Source: Patella vulgata
Lineage: Eukaryota > Mollusca > Gastropoda > Patellidae
Length of the DNA stretch: 64,000 nucleotides
Direction: 5' to 3'
Assembly (NCBI RefSeq): GCF_932274485.2
Contig: NC_065882.2
Span: 82,362,767 to 82,426,766, forward strand
In this document: positions 34,071 through 48,009 of the stretch, piece by piece
Layout: each line of letters begins with the position of its first letter
Position numbering within the stretch: the first letter of the stretch is position 1
Notes under the pieces: generated by a model
The model's input: only the letters and a program-made list of their open reading frames with translations
Databases searched by the model: none
Told to the model about the DNA's origin: nothing
Translations under genes and position numbers: made by a program

Positions 34071-34249
34071 ATATACTTTCTAATTTGTATTAAGTGACTG
34101 AAGAGCGCCCATTTTTAATCTAAATATTACGCTTTTATAAATAAAGATTTTTAATACAGAATGAAATAGTTCTGTTATATTTATATTGTTCAGATAGTAT
34201 TGGCATCAAGAAATGGCATATTTTGTAACTGAAATGCCCATCTCTATGC

Positions 34250-35240
34250 CCACCAAATGGAGCAGTCCATCAACGACTTCATCCTACAATGTGTTCACAT
34301 ACATGCAAGATGGCCAGAGAATAGGCTAAAAAAGCGATTTCCGTACCAGAAGGGGCATAATCCAGGATGTGACGGTCCGACATGTGTCAATATCAAAAGA
34401 AACCGAGGTCTTTGGGATATAAACATACATCTAAAGTTTCATCAAAATTGGATAAAATTTGTGACCTCCAGACTAGAGAGTAAACACATTGGTATTACAT
34501 GCTTTAACACTATTTGCATAAAGGGGAGCTGCCATTTTGACGGGAAGTGTCGGTCCGATTTTCACGAAATTCGAACTCAACTGTAATTTCGGTGTAACGG
34601 TGATATATATTAAAGTTTTATAAAATCAAATTAAAATTTTGACATCAAGAGGGTTCATTAGCTAAAAACGTGATTCTTCGTACAACCAGTGTCTGTATTC
34701 CGTGAAGTTACGACCTGACATGCTCGAATACCGAAAGGAACCGGGGTCTTTGGAATATAAGGATACTTTTAAGTTAAAGATATCAAAATCGTGACCTCTA
34801 GAGAGTCCACAAACTTAAGTATTACAACCTTTTGTCACTATTTGCGTACAGGGAGCGGCTATTTTCGCTCCGATTTTCACGAAATTCAATCTCAATCGCC
34901 CTCATGGTGTAACTGTGATATATAATTGAACGGCTTTTGACATCGGTTAAAAATTGTGACCTCCACCCTGTAAAGGGTCCACAATCTTGGTATTACATAC
35001 GGTTACACTAAGAGCGGCCATTTATCGGGCAGTTTCGGTCAGATACACATTGTGACCTATAGAGTATCCACAAGCTAAAGACATGATTTTTCGTACAATC
35101 AGGGGCCATAATCCATGACGTTACCGACTGATATGCCAATATCGATAGGAACCAAAATCTTTGGGATTTAAACCTTTCGTCAAAATCGGATAAATATTGT
35201 CCACACACAAAATGTGAACGAACGGGCGTAAAAAAATCAA
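34250..35240. repeat. Degenerate repeat array, about 340-410 bp units
   Basis: Three divergent units share GGTCTTTGGGATATAAAC, GGGGCATAATCCAGGA-like and GATTTTCACGAAATTC blocks. Family not recognised; no convincing protein. Confidence 0.55.
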
Positions 35241-35367
35241 TATGACAATAAGGTCTTCACAACCATCAATCCCACCTATTCACACTAGGATGTTAGTGTT
35301 CTCAAGTCAATTGATGCTACACGCCATCGTCCGAATATCTAAGGCCATTCAATACTTATATTATAGT

Positions 35368-35659
35368 AAGGGGGTGCTCGATTGAACATTCCGGAATTGA
35401 ATTCTGAAAATCCCAAGGATAGTGACAATCGAGTAAAAATGGGATTTGGGACTGGAACGCATGTGCTGACTGCATGAGAAAATATCTTACCCAAACAAGA
35501 TAGCCTAAAAATATTAATTAGGTTTAATTACGTCCCGATTCTACTCACACCACCTCTGTTGTCGGGACTGACAGAAGTCTGACAAGACTGAATTCGGTGT
35601 CACTCGATTGCAATTCCGTCAATTCGGAACGTTCCGTGCTGACAATCGAGCACCGCCTT
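35368..35659. mobile_element. MITE with 16-bp inverted ends
   Basis: AAGGGGGTGCTCGATTG opens and CAATCGAGCACCGCCTT closes it. Non-coding, 290 bases, no clear target duplication. Confidence 0.6.
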
Positions 35660-37633
35660 TTTGTCAATCATTACGGAACCGTTGTGATACGGACATTCCG
35701 ATTAAGTGTTATTGAGTCCGAATTATCTCGACTCATGAATAATTGTATGTTTTAGAACGAAATCGAATCAAATGGACACTATACTACTCTCCCATCATAG
35801 CGTTCTACAGTTAGAGCTGCTGAACATTTGAACAAACAAGCCAACATTGAGACTAATGTCCCCTTCGCTCAGTCCCACAATAAATAGATGACACATATTA
35901 ATTGCATCTGAAAATGACCATGACCTTAGTCGAGAATTTGGTGTAGTGAAACTTTATCATTCTTTTTCAATTATATCAACTAAATGGCAGGATACCCGGC
36001 TTCTCACGGGCCCTTGTCTCTATAATCCAGACAAATATTTTACGGATATTAGTTTGGATGCGTTATCAACATTTGAGAATAATAGTCCATGGGCTAAATA
36101 ATCCGGTCTTTTACATTATCATAAACAAGGTCTAAGGGAGGTAACTAGCCCTAAAAGAAGAAATTAGCCCATGAAATTATATTAACAATGCCATTTCAGA
36201 AAATCCATTTGATTGGATTACCAGTTCAATATCCAACACTCTTAATTATTATTACTGTAAAATTCCTCTCTTCATGGGCCATATCATTTTTTAAAAAATT
36301 AATCCTAATTCGTCGTCACAATTCACATTTGTTTATATTAATGCAAGAATTATGAGATTTATTGCGGGAAGGGGCGCAACTCTTACTTGACTTGGCCAAA
36401 GATCAACCGCACAAAAAATCTAAACGACCGGTTACGCATGGGCATTGGAACTTTTCGTCAATATATGAACAAGGTCTCAGACCCTCCATACGTTGAAGAC
36501 TAGGAGGCTCTGGGTGACCGAGACCAGGGGTCCAAATTCCAATTTCCAACGAAATCATCATATATAATCTAGTTTGGTGTCAAAATATACGTTTTCGGGG
36601 TAACTGAATCCATTTTCCAAACAGATTTATGTGATTAGTGATACCGCTCTTTATATATGGGCTCTCTATATGCTGAGTTAACAGTTGATGTGTTGACGTC
36701 TTGTACGGGGGTTTCTCTTCTCAGTACGAAGCTTGAACCAGGAGTTTGAAATGACAAACCAAGGGCACATGAAACTTTAGCTTCGAGGGCCTGTGGGCAA
36801 GCGGCGTTATACTCGTCAATACGACTTTATTCCGTGTTAAGCTGTTTTTTAAACTCTACTATTTGGCGTTGACGTTTCAACTGATCGAAATCTCGAACGA
36901 GATTGTAAATCTCACGCTCTTCGGATGCTGTTTAATCGCAGGTTGGATTATTTGTGCTCTCTTTGCTTGCCCATACCTTCTTAGAGTTGGACCTAATACA
37001 TATTCCTGAAGCAATGGCCCGAGAAATCCCTCTCTGGCCATTGCTGGATTAGCTTCTGATACTTGCGCTTTTGAGGGAGTGTGTCTATTCGTCCTGTTAA
37101 TCACAGCAACATGACAGCCCTTCTTTTAATCAAGGGCCTTCCCTAAAACGTTGGACATTGATTTAAGGTATTAAAAACGGTGAAAGTGTTGTTCGACTCA
37201 AAGCATTATTGTTTATATTATATCCGTGCTGATAGCCTCGTTTGTCACACAATTAGTTTTTCTGCAGTAATCTGCTATGCACTGGTTAACTGGGCATAAT
37301 AAAATCGTGAGTTGTGACGTAACGTTATGTAAACGTATTTGGTCCAATTAGGAGCTCTGTTTGGTATTGTTACGCAGTTAACTATTGGTTGTTAATCGGA
37401 CTATTGACCGGTCATAATTTAGAACACGAATTTGCCTTCTTTACAGCAGTGAGTAGTGGGATTAGCTCTAATCAAACCAAACACTGCGAGGAGTATGGAC
37501 CTAATACTGGTATTTTCAAACGTACAATCCGTATCTGTTGGCAAATTGTCTCCCTCTACCACCTCAACTTCTACTACTTTTCTTGTGAATACAGTTTCGT
37601 GAAGGCCGCTACATATTTCACCAGTCCACAGAA
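35660..37633. other. Spacer, no feature recognised
   Basis: Mixed composition, no family or gene recognised on either strand. Confidence 0.4.
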
Positions 37634-37886
37634 GGGGGGCGGGGTGGATGGCCGAATGGTAAGCGCGAGCGCGTTGTATCACAAGGTCTGTCATTGTGTC
37701 AACTGGTGTGGTTTCGAATCCCTAGTTGTACGTGACAAGAACTAAGGTGGCCATCCAACCTCTTGGATTTTCTACGGGTCGTTCGGTTTCCTCCCACTAC
37801 TTAAGACACCTACACACAAGCGAAATATTGAAATAAAATTGAACCATATGTTAGTCCCGAAATGACCTACTATCTCTGTGTTATTG
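37634..37886 (+). repeat. SINE-A copy
   Basis: Head GGTGGATGGCCGAATGG with box B-like GGTTTCGAATCCC, diverged body and lost tail. Confidence 0.75.
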
Positions 37887-38259
37887 TTCTATTATATAAG
37901 CAGCCCATGGAATGTATAGAGAGTTTTCTTTATTGTCAGTCATATAGTCTGTTTGTATGGTGTGGAATAGAGAATAAATGATATGAAGGGTTGTCGGGTT
38001 ATATGAAATATCTAGCACGTGAAAGGGTTCGCTTCTATAACTTATATGTAGAAAGTGTACAACTAATTCTATATTACATCGTCACCTACATTATGATTCA
38101 TTATAAAATGGAGTGAAAGGGAGATCTTTTCTTGTAATATCTCTCATGCCCTCACAACTTAAAGGGCGTGTGGCTCTATTCATCGAAACCTTAAAATATA
38201 CGAAATAGGTCTCAAAGCCAATATTACTGCAATATGAACATATCGAAGTGATTTACATT

Positions 38260-38560
38260 TAGATTTTTTTTCAAAAATATATTGCAATTTCTAATTATTT
38301 ATGTTCGGTAAAATACATGAACAGTCCAAATTGAACGAGAGTCGTTTTCGCTTTCTTGAGTCTCCACGTTATTATTTTGTCATTTGTGAATCAGTCCTTA
38401 TTTTGTCGTTTGTGAATGAGTCATTACTTATGACTTCACCATTGTCTTGCCGGATATGTATTTCCTTGTTCATTACACAAGGCACCCGAACTTTAGAATA
38501 CACGACTCGTGTGTATCAAGTTATTGATGCTGAAGAATCTCAAAATCTGGACCTAGATCA
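38260..38560. repeat. Dispersed repeat related to palindrome arms
   Basis: TTTCTAATTATTTATGTTCGG and ACACGACTCGTGT blocks recur near 9640-9870, 12350-12580, 16330-16440 and (reversed) 60600-60830. The family is unnamed here. Confidence 0.5.
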
Positions 38561-38849
38561 TCATGTAGTAACAACTTAGAAACGCGAAAACCTGTCTTTT
38601 ATGTTTAACTTTTCATCAGACTCCTAGAAAAATGCTTGAAAGACCTATCAATAAATGGGGAAAAAAAGAAAAAAAACAACATTAATTTGGTAATAAAAGG
38701 GCAGCGGTAATCTCAAAAATTTAATTTCGAGAATTCTTGATGGTAGAAATTCAAATTGGCCGGGAAAATGAAATCCAAAATGGTGGAATTTTAATCAATC
38801 GTCATTTCTTTCAGTTGGGTATGACTTGTAATATGTAGTATATTGTCTC

Positions 38850-39290
38850 CCGCCTTTCGAAGAAAGCAGGGGACTATTAATTGACCTAGAATGTTCAAAC
38901 TTGGTGTAGGTGTTTATTAGGTCAATGCCATGATGGAGTTCGAAGATGAGCATTTTCTGCTTAGGGTAAACAGAGATAAGCAATTTGATTGGTTGATGGT
39001 TTTGGACAGGATAACTTTAGTTCTAATTAAGTGAGAGTGATGAAACTTGGTGTATAGTTTCATTACATCATTACCTTGACTAAGTTCGATAATGAGCATT
39101 GTCTGCTTAGGCTAAGCAGGCTAAGATATGATTAACATATCGAGCTAAAGCTAAGCAGAGATAAGCAATTTCCTTGGTCGATGCTTTGGGAAAGATAACT
39201 TTGATTCTATCTGATAGAGAGTGATGAAACTTAGTGTATAGTTGATAATCAGTTCGATTGCTTAATACTTTTGAAAAAAAAATAGATGTA
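38850..39290. repeat. Degenerate tandem repeat, about 150-bp units
   Basis: Units contain TGATGAAACTTGGTGTATAG, ACTAAGTTCGATAATGAGCA and CTAAGCAGAGATAAGCAATT. The same family returns at 41290-42080. Confidence 0.7.
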
Positions 39291-41039
39291 CTATTAATTA
39301 ATATGTGTCATCTATTTATTTGAGGATTTCGGTGAGGGACATCAGCCTCACTGTTGGCTTGTTAATCCCGAAATGACATAGTTGTTCTAATATGAATATA
39401 TTGTTAACGCGCTTTAAACATCTACATGTAATAGACTTGGTCTAGAGAATTTTAGCTACATTGAAATGTTGGCAATAAAAATCCAATTATAGTTTTTAGT
39501 TACACACTGTTAACCACCCATAGATGTTTTAATGGCAATAAATCATATACTTTATTCAGCTCGACGCAAGACTTAAAATGAATAGATGCAGTTCGTTTAA
39601 CTTGAATGTAGATATTATATATCTAAGTTGGATATGTGTGGAACATGCTCGAGACGATTTGTAACAAACCCCAGGCACGATATATATTTGATACTAGTTG
39701 AGCATCAGAACAACATGATTATTTCATTGGGCGCAAATACCCGAAGGAGTCGGACCCCTTCAATGTCTGTCTACCTGTGGAATAACATGTACATTATTTG
39801 TATCTGTTAAATTTGTGCGGTTTATATATTAGATTAATATTATTGCGTTTACACATGGGCGGAAAGTGATAACGTCTTACCCCAAACAAATTGCAAGTTT
39901 CGGAGAGCTATATCTCGTATCACATGTCACTTATGAAACATATGCCCGAAACACATGTCACGCTAGACACCTTTTATTTAAATTACACTGCACAAAAAAT
40001 CTGATTTTTAAAAGCGTATGCAAGTTAAATATATTTAATAGCGCTTTTATCTGGTGTATCTTTCATTTCATTTTCTTATGAATTAGACTATATTATTATA
40101 ACAATAATGTGCGCTTTTTGTTGTATAATAATATTAATGTATATAGCCGTTGTAGTTTGGGTGGTATGTAATACTATTTGATAATTTATGCGAAATTGTA
40201 TTAAACGAATAATATAAGTGCACGAGAGGACATGAGTTATAATTTGATAAATAATTGTGTCATATTTCTATTCTCCATTGTCAGTATATTAGTTATGGTA
40301 TGAATTTATTTAAAACGTAAATTAAATTGTTTATGAAATATTGTGAGAATAACAGGGAAGGGAGTCTATGTTCAAGGATAGAATATGTCTAAAAGCACGT
40401 GATTGGAAAGTTACCATTTCATATTTGGCATGAGTGGCCAATCACATGATTAATTACATCATAATTAGCCAATAGAATAATTAATGGGTGTGAATCTGAG
40501 CGTATATAATTTATAGAATATGTGCACTAGGGAGGGGAAGATGTAGGAATTTCCATCAGCAGACTTGCTGAGTCTGCATGAGAGCGGGTTAGAGAGAATG
40601 ATTTTATTATAATACTTGTAACTATGTAACCCATATGTAGCAGTGCTTAATATAAAATGTAGAAACGAAATGTGGTATTGTTGTTACCATAAACTGAATG
40701 GCAGAATAAATACACAATATTTAAAGTGGAGTCCCACAAGAAGAAAATAAGAAACACATGCGGACAGAGACAATACTAGACGATCACAGACTGTTCCAGA
40801 ATATGTAGTGAGAAACGATGCATGGGTTATACGCCGGATGTGGCGACTGGTTTGTATGGTTGTCCGCTCTCCACGTCTGACAGACGACCCATGGTGCTTC
40901 AGTTATTAAGATATCAAAATATATTTAACCAACAAAGTGTTTCGGTGTCAATTGATCAGTGAAAATAGTTTTATACACAGCGTGAAAGTCCTGATTAGAT
41001 AAGTGTCATCCTAGTATCAGGGAGTTCCTGATTAGATAG
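39291..41039. other. Spacer, no confident feature
   Basis: AT-rich. The 40340-40800 part has a short TATA-like and polyadenylation-like layout that hints at an LTR, but I cannot support it. Confidence 0.35.
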
Positions 41040-41351
41040 TCACATCTGTCCCCGTATTGTCACACGTCTTCTGTTATATACTTTCCTGGTTTGCTGGTTT
41101 AGTCTCCTATTTTGTTTAGTTTTTACCATAACTTTAAACCTGGAATTAAAATATAATTCACTGAACCCTTCAACTTTAATTTTCAGTAGATTACACAATC
41201 TTTTCCCTCCACATGGACAGCGAGGGAGTGTTTTTGTCTGCTTCAATACATTAGACACTTTGTTATAGTAAAACTGTCCAGTACTAACATTTCCCGTGAC
41301 TAAGTTCGATAATGAGCATTTTCTGCTCCGGGTAAGCAGAGTGATATGCAA
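41040..41351 (-). other. 103-codon open frame, unrecognised
   Basis: The minus strand encodes a basic product with CPCGGKRLCNLLKIK in its middle and a Lys/Arg/Asn-rich C-terminus. The first 25 codons come from the dispersed 150-bp repeat, so the reported start is doubtful. It matches no family I know and could be a fragment or chance. Confidence 0.2.
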
Positions 41352-42080
41352 CTTGATTGATCGCGGCTATTGAGTTCGATAACTGTGACAGTGGTGAAAC
41401 TTCGTGTATAATTTCATTATTGATTACATCAATACCTTGACAAAGTTCGATGATAGGCGTTGTTTGCTTAGTCTAAGCAGAGATAAGCAGAGATTATATT
41501 TATCGGTGTTTTGGAACAAGATAACTTATAGAGTATGATCAGACTGTAGAGTTTCACTTACCTTGACGAAGTTCGATCGTGAAAGTTTTTTGCTTAGAAT
41601 AAGTATAGCTAATCAGTTTAGTTTGATGGCTCGATACTTTTCAAAAAGTATTAGATTAGACATTAATTAATTTATCCAGACCACACTCGGTGCCATCGTT
41701 AGCCTGTGATATTTAATGCATTTGAATACATTTTGTGCTGCATAATTTGAAGTAAAATTGGATAATCGAACTTTGTTTATTATCGTACCAACGTTAGTAA
41801 TGGCGATGGGGGCTGGTCTAAAATTGAATCGCTGATATCGCTGTTAAGAGTAAAGCAATTTGACTGAAATTTTCCAGCATTTTTTGTTTTCATGAACCAT
41901 TTTGTAACAGTGATCAAACTTCGTCATTACATCAATACCTTGACTAAGGTCGATGATGAGCATTTTCTGCTTAGTCTAATTGCGGTAGAATGTTGAAACT
42001 TGTTCATTAGTTATATGTCCTGACATGAGTTCAATGATTAACATTTTCCGGTAAAGTTAAGCAGAGCTAAGCAATTTCAT
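41290..42080. repeat. Second block of the 150-bp repeat family with MITE-1 piece
   Basis: Units as at 38850-39290, with a MITE-1 fragment at about 41650-41900 (ATTAGACATTAATTAATTTA) and another from about 42105 to 42245. Confidence 0.6.
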
Positions 42081-42609
42081 TTTGTCTATGCTTTGGGACA
42101 AGATGACTTTGATTCTAACGATCGAGGCTCAGAGTGAAGCAATTTGAAATTTTCAGCATATTCTGTTTTCATAATCTATTTTTGTAACTATTATAGCGAG
42201 AACTGTCAGTTCTTTATCTAATTTTACCCAATGACCCTTTAATTAATATTTTATTTTGGGATGGCGTAGGGGGGCATCAACCTCATTGTTGGCTTATCAA
42301 AATAGGAGAAGAGTGGGCGATCTGAGTCGTTTCTATTTGAGATACCTTTCTATAGTTTTTACTTTATTGGTTTATTTAAAATACAACTACTGTTATATAT
42401 CACTCTTAACTTCACTCTATGAAACCTGATCATACCGGACACTGTATAAACTGTCGAAATATGTTCGTCACTGATGGGCAGAAATACTATCTGTTGGCTA
42501 TTCTTTAAACATCTGACTAACTGCACAGTATCTGTGTCATTACTTAATTAAAACTGTAGCATACCTTCCCTTGATTCATATTGTATACCGTTGCAAGGGC
42601 AGCTATCTA

Positions 42610-42891
42610 GTCCTTCTGGTGGGACGAAAAAACGAGGTCAAATGTATACATTGCCGTGCACGTAAAAGATTCCTTGGCAGTTGGAATTCGATATAAGAGT
42701 AGGCCATTGTATGGCTGTCCAGGCAAAATTTCCCCCATAGCACACTGTATCGCAGAACAGCAGGACGTTAAACCTCATTTCGTTTCATATTGCATACATT
42801 TCTTGTATTTTGTGTCCCGTCGTTCGTCGGCCTGTCAATTACGTATAATGTGGGTAAAACAGGACGTTAAACCTCATTTCATTTCATATTG
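42610..42891 (+). repeat. SINE-B copy plus repeated tail
   Basis: A body and tail at 42610-42793, then a second tail (AGGACGTTAAACCTCATTTC) at about 42860. The intervening TTTCTTGTATTT...CCCGTCGTTCGTC part is also duplicated at about 42930-42975. Confidence 0.65.
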
Positions 42892-43354
42892 TATACGTTT
42901 TAAAATAAATTTCTTTATATTGCATACATTTCTTGTATTTGGTGTCCCGTCGTTCGTCTGTCTGTCAGTCACATATAATGTGGGTAAAACACCACTGACA
43001 GCTCTAAGATGAGAGCTTAAAACATCGGACTGGCTTAAAACGTCATCGCATTGGCTTAAAACGTCATTGCAGTGGGTTTAAGAGGAGCTAGCTGGTACTG
43101 TTATCGTCCAGTCCCAAATATTACCTCGGTTAACATGGACATATTCCACTGACACAAAAGCCTGGGTAAAATGCAGAGAACAAGAATCAATAATTTTGAA
43201 ACTAATCATATTGTTAAATCTCAAGGTTGGTATGTACTATACCCTGATTTAATTAATAACACAAAAAATCTGGCGGTGTGCATTTAAACTATTATGGAAG
43301 GACGACCAGCTTTTTATCTGAATCTTACATAATGTATCTTTAAAAAATTGTATG

Positions 43355-43745
43355 GAGGAGGGGGTGGAATGCGCGTTGCATCATAAGGTCTCTCATTGAG
43401 TCAACTGGTGTGGTTTCCATTCTCAGGTTGTACGTGACAAATTGTAGGGTCGCCTGTCCAACCTCGTGGGTTTTCTCTAAGCCCCCCCCCCCCACACTGT
43501 TAAAGAACCCTTACTGAAATAGAATTGCACGTGTTAGTCTCGGAATGACTTGGTTTGTTTAGAGTGGAGGTTAAACCCCGGTTGTACGTGACAAAGAGTA
43601 GGGTCGACTGTCCAACCTCGTGGGTTTTCTCTTGGTCCTCCGGTTTCCTCCCACTGCTAAAGAAACCTTATTGAAATAAAATTGCATTATGTGTTAGTCT
43701 CGAAGAAATGACCTAGTTTGTTTACAGTGGACGTTAAACCCCATA
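43355..43745 (+). repeat. SINE-A, partly doubled
   Basis: One full-length unit with a poly-C tract (43482-43495) is followed by a second partial body starting at GGTTGTACGTGAC (about 43578). Confidence 0.75.
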
Positions 43746-44480
43746 CATATATTGAATCAAATTGTTGGTGTATGTAGTTCAAACTCTGAAAGCCAGGGCC
43801 TCAAATATTGAACTGAAATTGCTTATGAAAACCAGAGCTTCGATAATTGATCTTGGTATTTTGAATAATATTAGTAACATTTGTTTGAAATAAATCCGTG
43901 GACAAACCTGTAGTTTTCTATCTTCTTCCGTAATTAGGTTTATTGTAATAATTCTACAGTCATTTTACTGTTTAAAACATCAAAAAATCATCAACATGAA
44001 CCATATCGACATCCAGAGTTGCATCAACAAAACCATGGCAACAATACTTTATTTTTGTGTTTGACAGGCTATACGGATAACAATACATAGAGTAATAAGT
44101 TATTTGTGATCTGTAGCTAGGCCGTGTTATAGAAATATGTTTTATGATTGTCATGTGAACTGTAGCGTAAATCAAACTGAATGTCATTACATGTATTAGA
44201 ACGTTAAAGAAGACCCCATATATTCTACAATATAGTTTAATATACTTCCTTCTTTAAGATTATATTTAGATGAAATCACAGGCTTTCTCTATTATTAGTA
44301 AAGATTTGATCCCGCGTGGATGTGTCTAATTTAACGGCCATTATTTTGATGCATAGTTACATAGGTAAGTCGTACAATTATATTATAGCATTTCATAAAG
44401 GGGTATAAAGAAATTAACAAATGTCGAGAATATCGAAAATAAATCGACATATAAGTTAATATAACGATAAATCGAAATCA
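43746..44480. other. Spacer, no feature recognised
   Basis: AT-rich and without a recognised repeat or gene. Confidence 0.4.
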
Positions 44481-44489
44481 TGACGAGCG

Positions 44490-44840
44490 TCAAGATTTAG
44501 CAAAACAATTATTCAGCCACCGATACCCGTAAAGCCTATTGACGTTTACCCCACCTTGGACTCTCTGCACGTATGGGCCAGAGTAATATATCGTGTTTGG
44601 CAGGGAGGAAGAAGATGTTAACTTGCTGTAATTCTTTACTATCTCATAAATAATCCCTATGACGAATCCAGCTACAGCACTTCCCATATGGGGCTCTCGG
44701 CACGTATGAACCAGAGTAATATCGTGTTTGACAGGGAGGTACGAGTTGTTAACTTGCTGTAATTGCTTACTATCTCATAAAATTAATATTAAAATACGAA
44801 TTCCTATAGCGGATCCAGCTACTGCACTTCCCATATGACA
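44490..44840 (-). pseudogene. Duplicated short membrane-segment exon, unknown (CTR-like?)
   Basis: The minus strand at 44687 downwards reads MGSAVAGFVIGIIYEIVKNY, a hydrophobic segment followed by a polar stretch, loosely like the first membrane span of CTR copper transporters. A second, decayed copy lies about 150 bases upstream (near 44837). No flanking exons are found. Confidence 0.25.
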
Positions 44841-44908
44841 ATATTAATTAGTCTGTGTCTAGGAAATGAAATGGGGTTAGTTTCAAGTTTTTATTCATAT
44901 AGCTGTAA

Positions 44909-45235
44909 GTCACGGTGGCTAAGTGGGTAAGACGCTGGCTCACTAGCCTGGAGGTCAGGTGTTCGATCCCTGCATTGGCCGAGAAAGTTCATCCAGATTT
45001 TCCGGCGTGGTTCTCCCTTGTCAGTCATGCAGAACGGAGGGCCTGAAAAGTCGTTCGGATGGGACGGAAAACCGAGATCCCGTGTACACATTGGCGTGCG
45101 CGTTAAAGATCCCTTGACAGTTGGAATTCGATATAAGAATAAGCCGTAGTGCCACTGTCTGGGCAAAATTTCCCTCAGAGCACACTGTATGGCGTATGCC
45201 CGTCTTTATTAGCGTTAAACCCCATTTCACTTTAT
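44909..45235 (+). repeat. SINE-B copy, full length
   Basis: Head CACGGTGGCTAAGTGGGTAA with GTTCGATCCCTGC, body, and CGTTAAACCCCATTTC tail. Confidence 0.85.
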
Positions 45236-45607
45236 AGACATTTAGCTTTTAAACACAGTACAGTTTAACGTTCTACTGTTCTGCTCTGATTGGGCTAATG
45301 AAGACGGATGTGTCGATGACACCTGTACATTTGCTCTTTTCGTTTCGTTGGTTTGTGGTGATGTAGTAGTGGATGAAATTGAATGTTAAATTCTGGTCCA
45401 GATATGCAATAAAAATCACCAATGACACACTTATTTTTGAAACACTTTTTCGGATGTGAGACATGACCCCTCACCCAAACCACCTTACATAATATCGACC
45501 ACAGGAGAATGTTATAAGGGATTTTGTATTAATAACGTTATAGAACATGTGATTTTATCCAACTATGCGAGAGATTTATACTTCTTGGTTGATGCCCTGT
45601 TTACCTG

Positions 45608-45940
45608 GAGAGAGAGACAGCGAGGGAGAGAGAGAGAGTATGTCATTTCGGGACTAACATATGGTTCAATTTTATTTCATTAATTCGCTTTAGCAGTGGG
45701 AGGAAACCGGAGGACCCAGAGATAGTAGGTCATTTCGGGACTAACATATGGTTAAATTTCATTTCATTAATTCGCTTGCGCGTAGATGTCTTTGCCTTTA
45801 GCAGTGGGAGGAAACCGGAGGACCCGGAGAAAACCCACGAGGTTGGAAGGCCACCTTAGTCCTTTTTACGTTCAACCGAGCGAATCGAAACCACGCCAGT
45901 TGACTGAATGGCAGGCCTTATGAAGCAACGATTGTGGGTT
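45608..45940 (-). repeat. SINE-A copy with internal duplication
   Basis: The GTCATTTCGGGACTAACATA block occurs twice (about 45641 and 45728), followed by one body and head on the minus strand. Confidence 0.75.
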
Positions 45941-46345
45941 TTACAGGCATTAAGACTAATTACGGTTACACTAATCACATACTTCTATTTTCATCTTCTT
46001 ATAAATATATTAATTAAAATGCAATTTGAATTCAATGTTGTTCAGAAGTAGTATATCCATATTTAACGACCTCTGGTTGAATCTGTAATGTTCCACAAAG
46101 TACAGTATGTCATCAGCTTTAAATCACGCATGTAATGATCACCAATTGTTCCTGTACATGTGCATGGACAAATTGTTCATGGACTTTGCTGCCTTTTACG
46201 ATGACCTGTGGATGATTTTTATTCATGAACATTGAGGACTTTTTCATTTCACAAATTTCGGTCTGGACATAGCTAACTCACTTTTGCTTTACATTTGAAT
46301 CCTTAAACAAATTTTAAAAAATCTGATTTCATCTGCTCTTCTGAG

Positions 46346-46876
46346 TCAACTGGAGTGGTTTCGATTCCCCGGTTGTACGTGACAAGGAGTAGGGCCGCCT
46401 GTCCAACCTTGTGGGTTTTCTCCGGGTCCCTGAGATATTCATTTGACATAACGCTTTACATTTCAATCCCGAATACATTAAAGAAAAAAAAACGATACTG
46501 ATTTTATCTGCGCCTTTTGTAACTTAATAACTAAAATGATGTATTCGTTTAATACAATGACGAAGAGATCCTGTTTAGTCAAAAAGGATATATAAAGACA
46601 GACAGGTAATACCTGTAAGGTGTTTTATTTATAATATTATTGGGGGTTGGAGGGCCGAATGGTTAGCACGTGCACGCCGTATCAGAAAGTCTGTCATTGA
46701 GTCAACTGGCGCGGTTTCGAATCGCCTGTCCAACCTCGTGGGTCTTCTCCGGGTCCTCCGGTTTCCTCCCACTGCTAAAGAACCCTACGCGCAAGCGAAT
46801 TATTAAAATAAAATTAAAAACCATATGTTAGTCCCGAAATGACCTAGTTTGTGTCGAGTGGACGTTAATCCCCATG
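46346..46876 (+). repeat. SINE-A fragment and full copy
   Basis: A fragment lies at 46346-46435 and a full copy at about 46640-46876 (GGAGGGCCGAATGGTTAGCA head, GGACGTTAATCCCC tail), followed by a (TCTG/TC)n microsatellite to 46912. Confidence 0.75.
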
Positions 46877-47089
46877 TTTGTCTGTCTGTCTCTGTCTCTG
46901 TCTCTCTCTCTTACATTATTACAGAAACAAGACACCATAACACTGTTTATGAATACACTTTCCCTTTATAAAATAAATATTGTTCGTTTATTGAGATCAC
47001 TGGCGCGTGTAATAATGTACAAGGAAAACTGTGAAGGTGTGAAGTATGCAAGTCACATTCAACGTTATTATCCCGCGTCGAACGAACTT

Positions 47090-47830
47090 AGGGAGGGATA
47101 TTTAAATGGTTCTAGTCCGTGCGTGCGTCCGTCCGCCCGTTCGTCACGATTTTGTTTCCAGTGCATATCTCATAAAATTTTGAAGATATCTTTTTTGAAA
47201 CTTTGCACACACATCAACCTATTACAGTAGTTTTGCCTTTTACTATTTCTTAGATTTATATTTTTTGTGTTTCCAAGGAAACAAAATTTAATTTGACTTA
47301 GTTTTTGGTGTACAATTTTGTTTCCGGAGGAGATTTCATAAACCATTCAAGATATCTTCATGAAACTTTGTACAAACATTAACCTATTAAATTAGATGTG
47401 CCTTTACTAATTTGGAATTTCTCACATTTAATAATTTCGGTGTTTCCATGGAAACAAATTTGAGTTAATTTTTGGTGTGCAATTGTGGTTCCGGGGCATA
47501 TCTCATAAACCATTCAAGATATCTTCATGAAATTTTGTACAAACATCAACCTGGGATAATATAAGTTGTGCCCTTTGCTACTTAGAAATTTCGCGGATTT
47601 AATTAGTTTTGTGTTTCCATGGAAACAAAAGCCTCAGTTGAATGATTCTTGAATATTTACTACACATTTGACTTAGTTTTTGGTATATAATTATTATTCT
47701 AGACCATGGAAACAAAAGCCTCAGTTGAATGATTCTTGAATATTTACTACACATTTGACTTAGTTTTTGGTATATAATTATTATTCTAGACCTTTTCTCA
47801 GAAACTGTTCAAGATACCCTTATAACACTT
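47090..47830. repeat. Tandem repeat, about 185-bp units
   Basis: Four units share GTTTCCATGGAAACAAA, TTCAAGATATCTTCATGAAA and ACAAACATCAACCT. A 92-bp perfect-looking duplication covers 47612-47795. Confidence 0.75.
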
Positions 47831-48009
47831 TTAAATTCATAAAACTATTATTTTATTTTCTGATGACCTTTCTTCCGTCCCGATTTCGTCTCCGGAGAAT
47901 ATGTCATTATCCGTTCAAAAAATCAACATCAACCTATTATAGTATTTTATTTTCTTGTATATAATCTTATTGTTTAACATACAGCAGTTGATTGAGGTAG
48001 ACAAAGGTT

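Noticed and set aside
40340-40800. LTR of a retroelement
   Set aside because: TATA-like and polyadenylation-like layout only; no second LTR, primer site or coding region could be supported.
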